A DNA stretch of 64,000 nt. It comes from Gallionella sp. (GTDB lineage Bacteria; Pseudomonadota; Gammaproteobacteria; Burkholderiales; Gallionellaceae). The stretch lies in NCBI GenBank assembly GCA_022340615.1, contig JAJDNO010000005.1, positions 1-64,000 on the forward strand, written 5' to 3'. The notes beneath the pieces are model-generated. The model worked only from the letters and a program-made list of their open reading frames with translations. It ran no database searches and was not told the DNA's origin. Of this stretch, positions 1 to 8,641 are shown piece by piece. Both the position numbers and the translations under genes were made by a program. The first letter of the stretch is position 1. Each line of letters starts with the position of its first letter.

Positions 1-676
1 CGGTCGCCAGCGCGCCGCGCGCCGATGCCAGCTGTCCCTCGGACTGCTGCAGCGCCAGCCTGCTGCCGGCCAGTGCGGCTTCGGCCTTGTACACATCACC
101 GACGGTGGCCAGCCCCGAAGTCCTTCTGTCCTGTACCGCGGACAGATTGGTCCGGGCATCCTGCAGGCTCTGCCGGTTCACCTCCACCACCGCCTGCAAT
201 CCAAGTACCTGGTAATAGGCCTGCTCAACCTGCAGTATTACGTCCTGCACGGTCTGGTCCTGACTCAGCTGCGCCGACGCGAGTTCGAACTTGCCCTGTT
301 CCAGCGTGCCGCTGCGCACGCCGAAATCCCAGAGCAGATAACTGATACTGACGCTGGCCCCGTAACGCGTCTGGGTATTTGCCGGCTGGCCGGAAAAATT
401 CAGCGCGCGGTAGCGCTGTCCGGTCAGGGTCGCATCGATCAGCGGCCAGTAACCCGCGCGCGCGAGTTCCACGCCGGCTTCCGATGTGCGAATCGCGGCC
501 CAGCCCATACGGGTTTTGGGATTGCGCTGCAGCGCCAGGTCGGTCAGCTGCATCAGCGTCATCGGCCGTGAAGAAACCGGACCGTGTATATCAGCCGCAA
601 TGCTCTCCGCACCGGTGTCCGCGGACACGAGCAGCAACGCAGCAAACAGCAAGGAAGTGAGAGTGGACGTATTCAA
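1..676 (-). CDS. TolC-family outer-membrane efflux protein, 5' part
   Basis: This gene runs off the left edge; about 225 N-terminal residues are present. Reading the minus strand, a hydrophobic signal peptide rich in Leu and Ala is followed by a helix beginning MTLMQLTDLALQRNP, then a beta-strand/coiled-coil pattern (GASVSISYLLWDFG, then QVEQAYYQVLGLQAVVEVN). This is the usual opening of outer-membrane efflux (OEP/TolC) proteins, which form the trimeric exit duct of tripartite pumps or type I secretion. No ATG precedes the signal peptide. Two TTG codons (676 and 682) lie just after an in-frame stop, so a TTG start is inferred, without a clear Shine-Dalgarno. The substrate cannot be told because the partner pump genes, if any, lie outside the window. 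Confidence 0.8.
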   Translation of the reverse strand, partial: MNTSTLTSLLFAALLLVSADTGAESIAADIHGPVSSRPMTLMQLTDLALQRNPKTRMGWAAIRTSEAGVELARAGYWPLIDATLTGQRYRALNFSGQPANTQTRYGASVSISYLLWDFGVRSGTLEQGKFELASAQLSQDQTVQDVILQVEQAYYQVLGLQAVVEVNRQSLQDARTNLSAVQDRRTSGLATVGDVYKAEAALAGSRLALQQSEGQLASARGALAT

Positions 677-780
677 TTCCAAAGGTCATTTAAAAGCATT
701 CAATACGAAGGATCAGGACGGATTGACCCCTGTTGGAGAAACCGCGCCATCATACGCCGGGCATGCTCTGCCGAACAAAT

Positions 781-805
781 AAAAAAGATTGCACATTGTG
801 CAATC
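781..805 (-). terminator. Rho-independent terminator without an obvious gene
   Basis: On the minus strand an 8-bp perfect stem (GATTGCAC / GTGCAATC) with a 3-nt loop is followed at once by six T residues and a T-rich stretch. It points towards the TolC-type gene, but no recognisable minus-strand gene lies upstream of it between 806 and 2010. It may end an unrecognised small RNA, or insulate the efflux gene from read-through. Confidence 0.65.
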
Positions 806-1051
806 CTGGTAATGGAGCTGGCGAGGCCGGCCTGCATCCGGCAAGGCATGAGTATTGCATGTGTAATTGCGTAAACCAGCCCAGGCGTGTGATGAAACTA
901 TCTGCAGAAAAAATTGTGCTGATCGCTTCGTATCCTTACATGCAACTCATTTCAATCCAATATGGGCGAGCACGGAACCATTCACCACTTATCCAGTCCA
1001 ATTTTCGCCCTGATCGCTGGGACGAACGATGATTATTGAAGGAGATTAATA
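806..1051. other. Intergenic, nothing recognised
   Basis: This is the larger part of a gap of about 375 bases between the efflux gene start and the small plus-strand ORF at 1052. I see no convincing coding frame or RNA gene in it. It must carry the promoter for the microprotein gene and perhaps for a minus-strand transcript that ends at the terminator at 781-805, but I could not pick a good sigma-70 pair by eye. Confidence 0.4.
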
Positions 1052-1186
1052 ATGAGCGTCAACAATCGCAGCAAAGTCCTCTCTCAAGACTACAGGTTCC
1101 CTATTGTCTTCGGCTGGATGTTGACGGCTACTGCCGTAGCAATTGCCAGTTGGGCCAGTCTTTATTTGGAGCACAGGATGGTATAA
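1052..1186 (+). CDS. 44-residue single-span membrane microprotein
   Basis: An ATG follows a strong Shine-Dalgarno (GAAGGAGAT, ending 6 nt before the start). The frame encodes 44 residues: a polar N-terminus (MSVNNRSKVLSQDYRFP), one hydrophobic span of roughly 22 residues (IVFGWMLTATAVAIASWASL) and a short basic tail ending EHRMV. A strong hairpin terminator begins 6 nt after the stop, so it looks like an independent one-gene transcription unit. The shape resembles small subunits or regulators of membrane complexes, such as cytochrome oxidase accessory peptides, but I do not recognise the family and none of its neighbours suggests a partner. Function unknown; that it is a real gene rests on the RBS, hydrophobic pattern and terminator together. 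Confidence 0.65.
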   Translation: MSVNNRSKVLSQDYRFPIVFGWMLTATAVAIASWASLYLEHRMV

Positions 1187-1191
1187 CAATT

Positions 1192-1216
1192 AAAGCCGGT
1201 GATGAACCGGCTTTTT
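1192..1216 (+). terminator. Rho-independent terminator after the microprotein gene
   Basis: A 9-bp stem (AAAGCCGGT, loop GATGA, ACCGGCTTT) runs into a T tract on the plus strand, starting 6 nt after the stop codon of the 44-codon ORF. Confidence 0.85.
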
Positions 1217-1420
1217 CAACTTCAAGCATGACGGCCAGCGCTCCCGAACTACGATCTAGTTTCGTCTGCTTCGGCAGAACTGCACGGTTCAGGTTGAGAT
1301 CTCTCTTCTTTTCTTTGCAGGAAGACAGAGACGATTGACTCAATCGCGGATAATATTTTTGATTGGAGTCAAGAATTGTTCGATGCCAATATATGAGCAA
1401 TCAAAAAAGGGAATATGCAA

Positions 1421-1768
1421 ATGATGCGAAATTATCGAATCAAATTCCTTGCCTCTTGTTTGCTGGTAACAGCATTAGCCTCTCCAATGTTGGCACGAGC
1501 AGAGACAATATTTATTAAATGTGAATATATCGATATATTGTCCGTCAATTTAACAAATAACACAGTTAACAATATTCCCGCAGACATAACACCAATTGCC
1601 ATCGATTGGGAAATCATAAATCAACATGGTGACTTTCACTTTCATATCGACAGAACCTTAGGGACATTGACAACATCCGGCACATCCTACAGGCCAGATG
1701 GAAATCTCCCCATTCCACAAAGTACAGTATCCTGCGCTGCTGTAGACAAGCCGACCACCAAGTTTTAG
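1421..1768 (+). CDS. Secreted orphan protein, AT-rich gene
   Basis: About 115 residues. An AAAAAAGGG Shine-Dalgarno sits at a good distance from ATG 1421; ATG 1415 is too close and ATG 1424 is also possible. The N-terminus (positively charged, then LASCLLVTALASPMLARA) is a clear signal peptide with a probable AxA cleavage site, so the mature protein of about 90 residues is exported. It is rich in Thr, Asn and Ile, holds two Cys residues (in IKCEY and TVSCAA) that could form a disulphide, and has a beta-strand pattern. I recognise no family. The gene is clearly more AT-rich than the rest of the window, suggesting recent acquisition or a fast-evolving orphan. Confidence 0.6.
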   Translation: MMRNYRIKFLASCLLVTALASPMLARAETIFIKCEYIDILSVNLTNNTVNNIPADITPIAIDWEIINQHGDFHFHIDRTLGTLTTSGTSYRPDGNLPIPQSTVSCAAVDKPTTKF

Positions 1769-2010
1769 GCTGAATAGCTGCGGCCACAGCCTCACAACCG
1801 ATGTGCCCATCATCACTTTGAGCGTGCATTGATGACCAATCGCCGCAGGCAATTGCATAGCAGAAACAGTTTTGACCGTGGCAGAGCAACGCACTTTTCG
1901 CTGCAAATTTTGATGTGACTTTTGAAGTAGGTCTCAACACTACAGAAACTGCGGGGCCGTGGTCTGCCGCAAAAAGGAACAGGGAGTGCACATTGTGCAA
2001 CCCCTTGTCG

Positions 2011-2086
2011 TGGTGCTGGAGAGAGGAATCGAACCTCCGACCTACGCGTTACGAGTGCGTTGCTCTACCAACTGAGCTACTCCAGC
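2011..2086 (-). tRNA. tRNA-Thr (anticodon CGT)
   Basis: The minus strand folds as a complete 76-nt tRNA with encoded CCA. The acceptor is GCTGGAG / CTCCAGC, the D-stem GCTC / GAGC, the anticodon loop CTCGTAA (anticodon CGT, reading ACG Thr codons), and the T-loop TTCGATT. The anticodon stem ACGCA / CGCGT has one A-C mismatch next to the loop. A consensus-like promoter lies just upstream. Confidence 0.93.
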
Positions 2087-2112
2087 AAATTCCGGTGTGT
2101 TACCAAGTGCAG

Positions 2113-2141
2113 ATTATAGGGGACGGCGTCCCTGCCCTCAA
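2113..2141 (-). promoter_or_regulatory. Sigma-70 promoter of tRNA-Thr
   Basis: Minus strand: TTGAGG, a 17-nt spacer, then a perfect TATAAT, which ends about 26 nt before the tRNA 5' end. The spacer contains the near-perfect inverted repeat GGGACG-c-CGTCCC. Confidence 0.75.
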
Positions 2142-2189
2142 TCATTTATCACGCCGCGCAAGCTTCACCAGCCCCGGACTGCGATCGTT

Positions 2190-3254
2190 TCAACGCCAGC
2201 GGTATGCTTCAACGTCGTAAGGCTGGGGCTTGCCTTCGATTTCATTGAGCAGCAGTTCTGCGCTGGCAAACGACATGGTCACGCCATAACGAAAATGCCC
2301 GCTGTTGGCATAAAGATTCGCGAGAACCGGATGTCGCGCTATGGTGGGAATGTTGTCGGGCGAACCCGGGCGAAAGCCGGCCCATTGCTGCACCGGTTCG
2401 CAGTCGCGCCAATCCGGAAACAGTTCACGCACCCTGCCAAGCAGGTCATCGCGCGCCTCCGCCGTAATCGATTTGTCGAAACCGACGTCTTCCAGCGTGC
2501 TGCCGACCAGCACGTGCCCGTCGCGGCGCGGGATCAGGTACAGATTTTCCCTGAGCAGGATGTTCCGGAACGGCGGCGCATCGAACTTGAGCAGCAATAT
2601 CTGTCCGCGGATCGGGCGGATGTTGATGTTGAGCGCATGTTCGCCCAACAACGCCCTGCTCCACGCACCCGCCGCAACGATATATGCATCGGCCGACAGC
2701 CTGCCTTGCGGAGTATGCAGTGCGACCACGCGTTCCCCCGCAATCTCGAATTTATGCACCTCCTGATGTTCGAGTATCGTCCCGCCCAGCATTTCGACAT
2801 GCCTGCGCAGCGCCTGCATCAGGCGCGGATTGCGCACTTGAGCGACGTCCGGCAACAGCATCCCGGCACCCTGCATAGCGGGAAGATAGTCGGCGAGGTT
2901 GACCTGTTGCAGCGCGAAGCGATGCTGTGCGCACCATTGCCCGGCAAGACCGGATTTGAAAGGCGGCAACACCAGCATGCCGCTGCGCTGGAATTCCGGA
3001 TCGATTCCGGTGGCGGCGTGCAATGCAGCTGCCTCTTCGCCGAACATTTCCATCCCGCGCAACGCGAGGCGCGTCACGGGTTCACGGTAATCCCATGGAC
3101 ATAGCGGTGAAAGGATGCCGCCGCCCGCCCATGATGCCTCACGTCCGACCTCACCGCGTTCGACCAGCGTCACGCTATATCCCGCCTTCAGCAGAATCTG
3201 AGCGCTGGCCAGACCGACCGCGCCGCCGCCGACGATCAGAAAATCCGTTTGCAT
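2190..3254 (-). CDS. thiO: Glycine oxidase ThiO-like FAD-dependent oxidoreductase
   Basis: 354 residues, the usual size for ThiO/DAO-family amine oxidases. The start at 3254 puts the FAD-binding motif (DFLIVGGGAVGLASAQILL) at residues 4-22; the open frame continues further upstream, but only as a shadow of ispH. Further ThiO-like features are GREASWAGGGILSPL near residue 45, RPIRGQILLL mid-protein, and a C-terminal SGHFRYGVT segment. ThiO oxidises glycine to dehydroglycine (iminoglycine) for the thiazole moiety of thiamine in the cytosol. No other thiamine gene is nearby and no TPP riboswitch is visible. It lies 26 nt after ispH and is probably co-transcribed with it. A related D-amino-acid dehydrogenase activity is the main alternative. 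Confidence 0.82.
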   Translation of the reverse strand: MQTDFLIVGGGAVGLASAQILLKAGYSVTLVERGEVGREASWAGGGILSPLCPWDYREPVTRLALRGMEMFGEEAAALHAATGIDPEFQRSGMLVLPPFKSGLAGQWCAQHRFALQQVNLADYLPAMQGAGMLLPDVAQVRNPRLMQALRRHVEMLGGTILEHQEVHKFEIAGERVVALHTPQGRLSADAYIVAAGAWSRALLGEHALNINIRPIRGQILLLKFDAPPFRNILLRENLYLIPRRDGHVLVGSTLEDVGFDKSITAEARDDLLGRVRELFPDWRDCEPVQQWAGFRPGSPDNIPTIARHPVLANLYANSGHFRYGVTMSFASAELLLNEIEGKPQPYDVEAYRWR

Positions 3255-3280
3255 GGGTAATGTATGCCGGGTTTGCGCGT

Positions 3281-4219
3281 TCAGGATTTCGCGGTGGCTG
3301 GATTCAGCGATTTCGGCAACGGGAATACCACGTTCTCGACGATGCCCTGCAGTTCCACGACCTTTTCCCCGCCCAATTCTTCCAGGCTCGAAATCACACC
3401 CTGCACCAGCACCTCGGGTGCTGATGCGCCGGCGCTGATGCCGACCCGCGAAATTCCGGCAAACCACTCCGGCCGCAATTCGCTGGCGTCGTTGACCAGG
3501 TAGGCGCGCACCCCGACATTCGCGGCAACTTCGCGCAGGCGGTTCGAGTTGGAACTGTTCTGCGATCCGACAATTACGACGGCATCGCACTGCCTGACCA
3601 GCATCTTGACCGCATCCTGGCGGTTCTGCGTCGCATAGCAGATGTCGTCCTTCTTCGGGCCGGTGATGAACGGGAAACGTGTCTTCAGCGCGGCGATGAT
3701 CGTGCTGGCATCGTCGACCGACAGCGTCGTTTGCGTGACATAGGCTAGGTTCTGTTCGTCGTTCACCCTGAGACCGGCAACCTGTTCGGGCGATTCGACC
3801 AGATACATGCCGCCATTGCTCTGTCCCATGGTGCCTTCCACTTCGGGATGGCCGGCATGGCCGATCATCACGATTTCCTTGCCCTGCTCGCGCATCCGCG
3901 ACACCTCGATATGCACTTTCGTAACCAGCGGGCAAGTCGCGTCGAATACCGTCAATCCGCGTGCTTCTGCTTCATGGCGCACCGCCTGTGAAACTCCGTG
4001 CGCGCTGAAGATCAGGATGCTTCCACTCGGCACATCCGCCAGATCCTCGATGAAGATCGCGCCCTTGCGGCGCAGATTGTCCACCACAAACTGGTTGTGC
4101 ACCACCTCGTGGCGCACGTAGATCGGCGCGCCGTGCAGTTCCAGAGCGCGTTCCACGATCTCGATCGCGCGATCCACGCCGGCGCAGAATCCGCGCGGGT
4201 TAGCCAGCAACAGTTCCAT
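3281..4219 (-). CDS. ispH: 4-hydroxy-3-methylbut-2-enyl diphosphate reductase
   Basis: 312 residues, full length. IspH makes IPP and DMAPP from HMBPP in the last step of the MEP isoprenoid pathway, using a 4Fe-4S cluster. The three cluster cysteines are visible at C12 (NPRGFCAGV), C96 (DATCPLV) and C194 ([11 protein letters not shown]), as are the substrate-binding H41, H74, H124 and the proton-relay E126 (HPEVEGT). The start overlaps the 3' end of lspA by 20 bases, so translation is probably coupled, as in the conserved ileS-lspA-ispH cluster. Confidence 0.96.
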   Translation of the reverse strand: MELLLANPRGFCAGVDRAIEIVERALELHGAPIYVRHEVVHNQFVVDNLRRKGAIFIEDLADVPSGSILIFSAHGVSQAVRHEAEARGLTVFDATCPLVTKVHIEVSRMREQGKEIVMIGHAGHPEVEGTMGQSNGGMYLVESPEQVAGLRVNDEQNLAYVTQTTLSVDDASTIIAALKTRFPFITGPKKDDICYATQNRQDAVKMLVRQCDAVVIVGSQNSSNSNRLREVAANVGVRAYLVNDASELRPEWFAGISRVGISAGASAPEVLVQGVISSLEELGGEKVVELQGIVENVVFPLPKSLNPATAKS

Positions 4220-4676
4220 GTTTCTTCTCCTTCAGACTATCCAGTATCAACAGGAACGCACCGCAGGTAATCGCGGAATCGGCCAGGTTGAATGCCGGAA
4301 AATAATGTTCGTTCCAGTGGAACGACAGGAAATCCACCACATAGCCATACCTGAGACGGTCGATCAGGTTGCCCAGCGCGCCCCCGAGTATCATGCTCAG
4401 CGCCGCGGCAAACAGCAGTTGTGCGCTGTGTCTGCGCAGCAGCCAGATTATCCAGGCCGACGCCGCGATCGCGATGATGCTGAACAGCCAGCGCTGCATT
4501 CCGCCCGCATCGTTCAGGAAACTGAATGCCGCTCCGGTATTATGCGCCAGCACCAGATTGAACAGGCTGAACACGGTCAGGGTTTCGCCGAATGCAAAAT
4601 GACCGATGATCCATGCCTTGCTCAACTGGTCCAGCACGATGACCAGAGCGCTCAATGCCAGCCAGCGCTTAAGCAT
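4200..4676 (-). CDS. lspA: Lipoprotein signal peptidase II
   Basis: 158 residues, four predicted membrane spans. LspA cleaves the signal peptide of lipoproteins after lipidation, at the inner membrane. The catalytic aspartates appear as D115 (YGYVVDFL) and D133 (FNLADSAI), spaced as in the family; NTGAAFSF and ALGNLIDR are also conserved. The chosen ATG overlaps the end of ileS by 8 bases; the frame is open for another 39 codons inside ileS, but those residues are a polar shadow. Confidence 0.95.
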   Translation of the reverse strand: MLKRWLALSALVIVLDQLSKAWIIGHFAFGETLTVFSLFNLVLAHNTGAAFSFLNDAGGMQRWLFSIIAIAASAWIIWLLRRHSAQLLFAAALSMILGGALGNLIDRLRYGYVVDFLSFHWNEHYFPAFNLADSAITCGAFLLILDSLKEKKHGTVAG

Positions 4677-7536
4677 GGTTGCGCACCTCGCCGCTGCCGT
4701 ACAGGTTGCTGACGCATCGCCCGCACAGCGTTGGGTGACTTGCATCCGCTCCGACATCCTCGCGGTAATGCCAGCAACGTTCGCATTTGTCATGCCGGCT
4801 CGCGGCTACTTCGATACGCTGCCCCGCTTCGTTTGCCGCACGATGCACTGTTGCACGCGATGTGATTAACACCAGACGCAGATCGTCGCCGAGGCGCGCC
4901 AGTACATCATGATCCCGGCCCGCAGCATGGATATCAACTTCGGCTGCGAGCGCCGAACCGATCTGGCCTGCGGCACGAGCCTCTTCCAGCTGCTTGTTCA
5001 CCCTGGCACGCCATGCAGTAATGCACTGCCAGTCGGCCATATCAACCTGGTACTGCGAAGAGGACGGAAGTGCATGCCACTCGCCTACAAACACGCTTTG
5101 GTCTTCCTGTCCGCACAGCACCGCCCAGGCTTCTTCCGCGGTAAAACTCAGTATCGGCGCAATCAAGCGCACCAGGCAGCGGGTAATGTGGTAGAGCGCA
5201 TTCTGCGCAGAACGGCGCGCGCGTGAATCTGCGCCGGCAGTGTACAACCTGTCCTTGAGGATATCGAGATAGAAACCGCCCAGGTCCTCGGAACAGAATA
5301 TCTGCAACTTATGCACGATCTGGTGGAACTCATAGCGGTCGTAATCGGCAACGATCCGGTCCTGCAGGTTCTGCGTGATTGCCAGCGCATAGCGGTCGAT
5401 CTCCAGCCACTCTCCGACAGGCAACGCGTGAATTGAGTGGTCGTAGTCCGCCGTGTTCGCAATCACGAAGCGCAGCGTGTTGCGGATGCGCCGGTAGCTG
5501 TCGGTCACGCGCTTCAGGATTTCTTCGGACAGCGATATTTCGCCTGAATAATCGGTCGACGCGATCCACAGCCTCAGAATGTCCGCACCCAGGCGATTGC
5601 AGATATCCTGCGGCTCGATACCGTTGCCGCGCGACTTCGACATCTTGTAGCCCTTCTCGTCGACCGTGAAGCCGTGCGTGAGCAATTGCCGGTATGGCGC
5701 CTGCCCGTCGATCGCGCAGCCCGTCAGCAGCGAACTCTGGAACCAGCCGCGATGCTGGTCCGACCCTTCCAGATACAGGTCTGCGGGATAGGCCAGGTCT
5801 TCGCGCTTGCGCAATACCGAAAAGTGCGTCGAGCCGGAATCGAACCACACGTCGAGCGTGTGGGTAAGTTTTTTGTAGTGCTCTGCTTCCTCGCCGAGCA
5901 GATCCACCGAGTTCAGGCTGAACCAGGCTTCGATGCCGTCCTGCTCGACGCGTTGCGCGACCTGCTCAAGCAGTTCGGATGTGCGAGGATGCAGCTGACC
6001 GGTTTCACGGTTCACGAAGAAAGGCATCGGCACGCCCCAGTTGCGCTGGCGCGACACGCACCAGTCGGGGCGGTTCCTGATCATGGACTCCAGGCGGGCA
6101 CGCCCCCAGGCGGGGAAAAATTCGGTGTGTTCGACCGCTTTGTTCGCCAGGTCACGCAGCGTCACGCCATCGCTTTTCTCGTTCTCCGCGGAGTGGGAGC
6201 GCTTTTCCCGGACCAGCCGTTCGACGCCTTCAGCACCGTCATGTCCGACATTGTCCATCCCGATAAACCACTGCGGCGTGGATCGGAAGATAATCGGCGT
6301 CTTGTGCCGCCAGCAATGCGGGTAGCTGTGCTTGATCTTTTCGATGTGCAGCAGATGCCCGCTGTTCTGCAGCGCTTCTATCACCACATCGTTGGCTTTC
6401 CAGACGAACAACCCGCCGACCAGCGGCATGTTGGCGAGGAACTTGCCGTCGCCGCCGACCGGGTTGTCGGTAGGCAGATTGTATTTCTGGCCGACGGCAT
6501 AGTCATCCATGCCGTGCGCCGGTGCGGTATGCACCAGGCCGGTACCCGCTTCCAGCGTGACATGGTCGCCGCAGATGATCTCGACGCTGCGCTCGTAGAA
6601 AGGATGCTGCAGCAGCAGCCCTTCCAGCGCGCTGCCCTTGCAGGTCGCCGCCATCCCGTCGCCGCGGTCATTGCTGCCGCCGAGCTGGTAGCGCGCCAGG
6701 CATTGTGTCGCGAGATCATAGGCGAGAATCAGGTAGCCCTTCTCCGTCCTGATCAGGTCGTATTGAAGTTCCGGATGCACGCAAACCGCCTGGTTCGCGG
6801 GCAGGGTCCACGGCGTCGTGGTCCAGATCACCGCATAGACTTTCGCATCGCCAGGCAGGGAAACGCCAAACGCCTTGTCGAGCGCGCCCTTGTCCAGCAC
6901 CTCGAAACCGACGTCGATTGCGGCGGACACCTTGTCCTCGTGCTCGACTTCCGCTTCGGCCAATGCCGACTGGCAATCCAGGCACCAGTTGACCGGCTTG
7001 TAGCCCTGATACAGATAACCGCGCTCGTGGATTTTCCCCAGGGCACGAATGATTTCGGCCTCGGTTCTGAAGTCCATGGTCAGGTAGGGATGATCCCAGT
7101 CGCCCATCACGCCAAGGCGGATGAAATCCTTCTTCTGCTTTGCGACCTGTTCCATCGCATAGGCGCGGCAAAGCTCGCGGAATTGCGCGGGCGGGATCGC
7201 CTTGCCATGTTTTTTCTCGACGACCAGTTCGATCGGCAATCCGTGGCAGTCCCAGCCCGGAACATACGGCGCATCAAAACCCGCCAGCGTCCTGGATTTG
7301 ACAATGATGTCCTTCAGAATTTTGTTGACCGCATGTCCCAGGTGAATGTCGCCGTTCGCATAGGGCGGGCCGTCGTGCAGTATGAACAGGGGTTTCCCTT
7401 TCTTCGCGGCACGGATCTTCCTGTAACGCTGCTGTTCCTGCCAGCGCGCGAGCATCTGCGGCTCGCGTTTGGCTAGGTCGCCGCGCATCGGGAACGGGGT
7501 GTCGGGCAGATTCAGCGTGGCTTTGTAATCGGTCAT
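4669..7536 (-). CDS. ileS: Isoleucyl-tRNA synthetase
   Basis: 955 residues, a complete class I synthetase. It charges tRNA-Ile and edits valine. The HIGH signature is HLGH at residues 65-68 within [16 protein letters not shown]; the KMSKS loop ([11 protein letters not shown]) is near residue 620; the C-terminal zinc site is visible as CERCW and CGRC in the last 45 residues. It follows ribF by 9 bases and overlaps lspA by 8, giving the ribF-ileS-lspA-ispH operon common in Proteobacteria. Confidence 0.98.
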   Translation of the reverse strand: MTDYKATLNLPDTPFPMRGDLAKREPQMLARWQEQQRYRKIRAAKKGKPLFILHDGPPYANGDIHLGHAVNKILKDIIVKSRTLAGFDAPYVPGWDCHGLPIELVVEKKHGKAIPPAQFRELCRAYAMEQVAKQKKDFIRLGVMGDWDHPYLTMDFRTEAEIIRALGKIHERGYLYQGYKPVNWCLDCQSALAEAEVEHEDKVSAAIDVGFEVLDKGALDKAFGVSLPGDAKVYAVIWTTTPWTLPANQAVCVHPELQYDLIRTEKGYLILAYDLATQCLARYQLGGSNDRGDGMAATCKGSALEGLLLQHPFYERSVEIICGDHVTLEAGTGLVHTAPAHGMDDYAVGQKYNLPTDNPVGGDGKFLANMPLVGGLFVWKANDVVIEALQNSGHLLHIEKIKHSYPHCWRHKTPIIFRSTPQWFIGMDNVGHDGAEGVERLVREKRSHSAENEKSDGVTLRDLANKAVEHTEFFPAWGRARLESMIRNRPDWCVSRQRNWGVPMPFFVNRETGQLHPRTSELLEQVAQRVEQDGIEAWFSLNSVDLLGEEAEHYKKLTHTLDVWFDSGSTHFSVLRKREDLAYPADLYLEGSDQHRGWFQSSLLTGCAIDGQAPYRQLLTHGFTVDEKGYKMSKSRGNGIEPQDICNRLGADILRLWIASTDYSGEISLSEEILKRVTDSYRRIRNTLRFVIANTADYDHSIHALPVGEWLEIDRYALAITQNLQDRIVADYDRYEFHQIVHKLQIFCSEDLGGFYLDILKDRLYTAGADSRARRSAQNALYHITRCLVRLIAPILSFTAEEAWAVLCGQEDQSVFVGEWHALPSSSQYQVDMADWQCITAWRARVNKQLEEARAAGQIGSALAAEVDIHAAGRDHDVLARLGDDLRLVLITSRATVHRAANEAGQRIEVAASRHDKCERCWHYREDVGADASHPTLCGRCVSNLYGSGEVRNHA

Positions 7537-7545
7537 ATCGGATAA

Positions 7546-8472
7546 TCAATCATGTTGTTCGAACCATTGTTTTGCATGCTCCACATCCAGCGCGATTTGC
7601 CGCGTCAGGGTTTCAAGGTCGGGATATTTTTCTTCGTCGCGCAGTTTCTGCAAAAACTCCACGCGCAGATGCCTGCCATATATCTGCTGCGCAAACTCGA
7701 ACAGGTGCACTTCCAGCACTGGCTTGGCATCATGCTTCAGCGTCGGGCGCACACCCAGGCTGGCGACACCCTGCAATATGCCCAGGCCTTCGGCATGCAC
7801 CTGCACCACGAAGATACCCGACAACGGCGGGCGGTTGTGCTTCAGCTGGATATTCGCGGTGGGGAAACCGAGTTTTTTCCCCATCCCGTCGCCATGCACA
7901 ACCCGTCCGCTGATGCTGTAATGCCGTCCCAGGTAGGACTTCGCCTCGCCCAGTTGTCCGGCCAGCAAGGCAGAGCGCACCGCGGTGCTGGATATGCGCA
8001 CCCCGTCGCTCGACACGGTCGCCAAAGACTGCACGACGAAGCCGTGCCGGGATGCAAGCTTTTCCATCAGCGCGAAATCGCCGGAACGCCCGCTGCCAAA
8101 GCGAAAGTCGTCGCCAATCAATACGTATCCCGCATACAGTTTTTCGTGCAGCGCTTTGACGAACTCTTCCGCACCTATCTGCGCAAAGTGCGAGTCAAAT
8201 CGGCAAACATGCAACCGATCCACGCCTGCCTCGATAAACAGCTCCAGTTTTTCGCGCAGGCTGGTCAAGCGCGGCGGCGCCTGCTGCGGGGAAAAAAATT
8301 CGCGCGGATGCGGCTCGAAAATCATCACGGCCGAGTGCAGGCCGCGCTGTTTTGCCTGAGCCCCGACTTCGCTCAGCAATGCCTGATGCCCCAGATGCAC
8401 CCCATCAAAATTTCCGATGGTGAGCGCAACAGGCTGCTGGTCTGGGGAATAAAGTCCGCGAAGAATCTGCAT
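7546..8472 (-). CDS. ribF: Bifunctional riboflavin kinase / FAD synthetase
   Basis: 308 residues. The N-terminal FMN adenylyltransferase domain carries the nucleotidyl-transferase motif NFDGVHLGHQ near residue 21. The C-terminal flavokinase domain begins around residue 180 (VVHGDGMGKKLGFPTANI, with GxxxGxPTAN). It converts riboflavin to FMN and FAD, the cofactor needed by ThiO in the same cluster. The start MQILRGLYS at 8472 is preferred; the frame is open 32 codons further upstream without family similarity. First gene of the ribF-ileS-lspA-ispH run. Confidence 0.96.
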   Translation of the reverse strand: MQILRGLYSPDQQPVALTIGNFDGVHLGHQALLSEVGAQAKQRGLHSAVMIFEPHPREFFSPQQAPPRLTSLREKLELFIEAGVDRLHVCRFDSHFAQIGAEEFVKALHEKLYAGYVLIGDDFRFGSGRSGDFALMEKLASRHGFVVQSLATVSSDGVRISSTAVRSALLAGQLGEAKSYLGRHYSISGRVVHGDGMGKKLGFPTANIQLKHNRPPLSGIFVVQVHAEGLGILQGVASLGVRPTLKHDAKPVLEVHLFEFAQQIYGRHLRVEFLQKLRDEEKYPDLETLTRQIALDVEHAKQWFEQHD

Positions 8473-8596
8473 AGCCGGCGGATTATACAGTAGGCGCCAT
8501 GATCGTAGCGGAATGCGCCACTGATTGTTGCCGCTGCGTAGTCTGCGTAATGGCACTACGGGCAACATGACGGACGAGAGCTGAACGGAAGAAGTA

Positions 8597-8641
8597 CCGG
8601 TGGATCCACCGGATTGAAATCCGGATTCCGGGAGATCCCGG
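8597..8641 (-). repeat. Three tandem CCGG-armed hairpins after tldD
   Basis: Directly abutting the tldD stop codon are three inverted repeats in a row: CCGGTGGATCCACCGG (8597-8612, a perfect 16-nt palindrome), CCGGAT-TGAA-ATCCGG (8609-8624) and CCGGGA-GA-TCCCGG (8628-8641). The first two share a CCGG arm, so they are mutually exclusive. No T tract follows on the minus strand, so this is not a classic intrinsic terminator; mRNA 3'-end protection is a possible role. Confidence 0.6.

Noticed and set aside
820-860. Degenerate tRNA remnant (TGGAGCTGGCGA near the orphan terminator)
   Set aside because: It loosely resembles a tRNA 3' acceptor with CCA, but no T-loop TTCGA or cloverleaf could be built.
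1614-2000. Minus-strand frame of 128 codons opposite the secreted orphan
   Set aside because: No Shine-Dalgarno or signal; overlaps a better-supported gene on the other strand.
2190-3935. A 581-codon frame that would fuse extra sequence to ThiO
   Set aside because: The first 227 codons are the wrong frame of ispH; the FAD motif begins right after the ATG at 3254.
5674-7476. A 600-codon open frame on the plus strand, antisense to ileS
   Set aside because: It is an exact antisense shadow of a certain gene, common in GC-rich DNA; its residues show no domain pattern.
8473-8596. Possible small gene between ribF and the tldD hairpins
   Set aside because: The upstream extension of the ribF frame covers it, and no ribosome binding site or conserved residues were seen.
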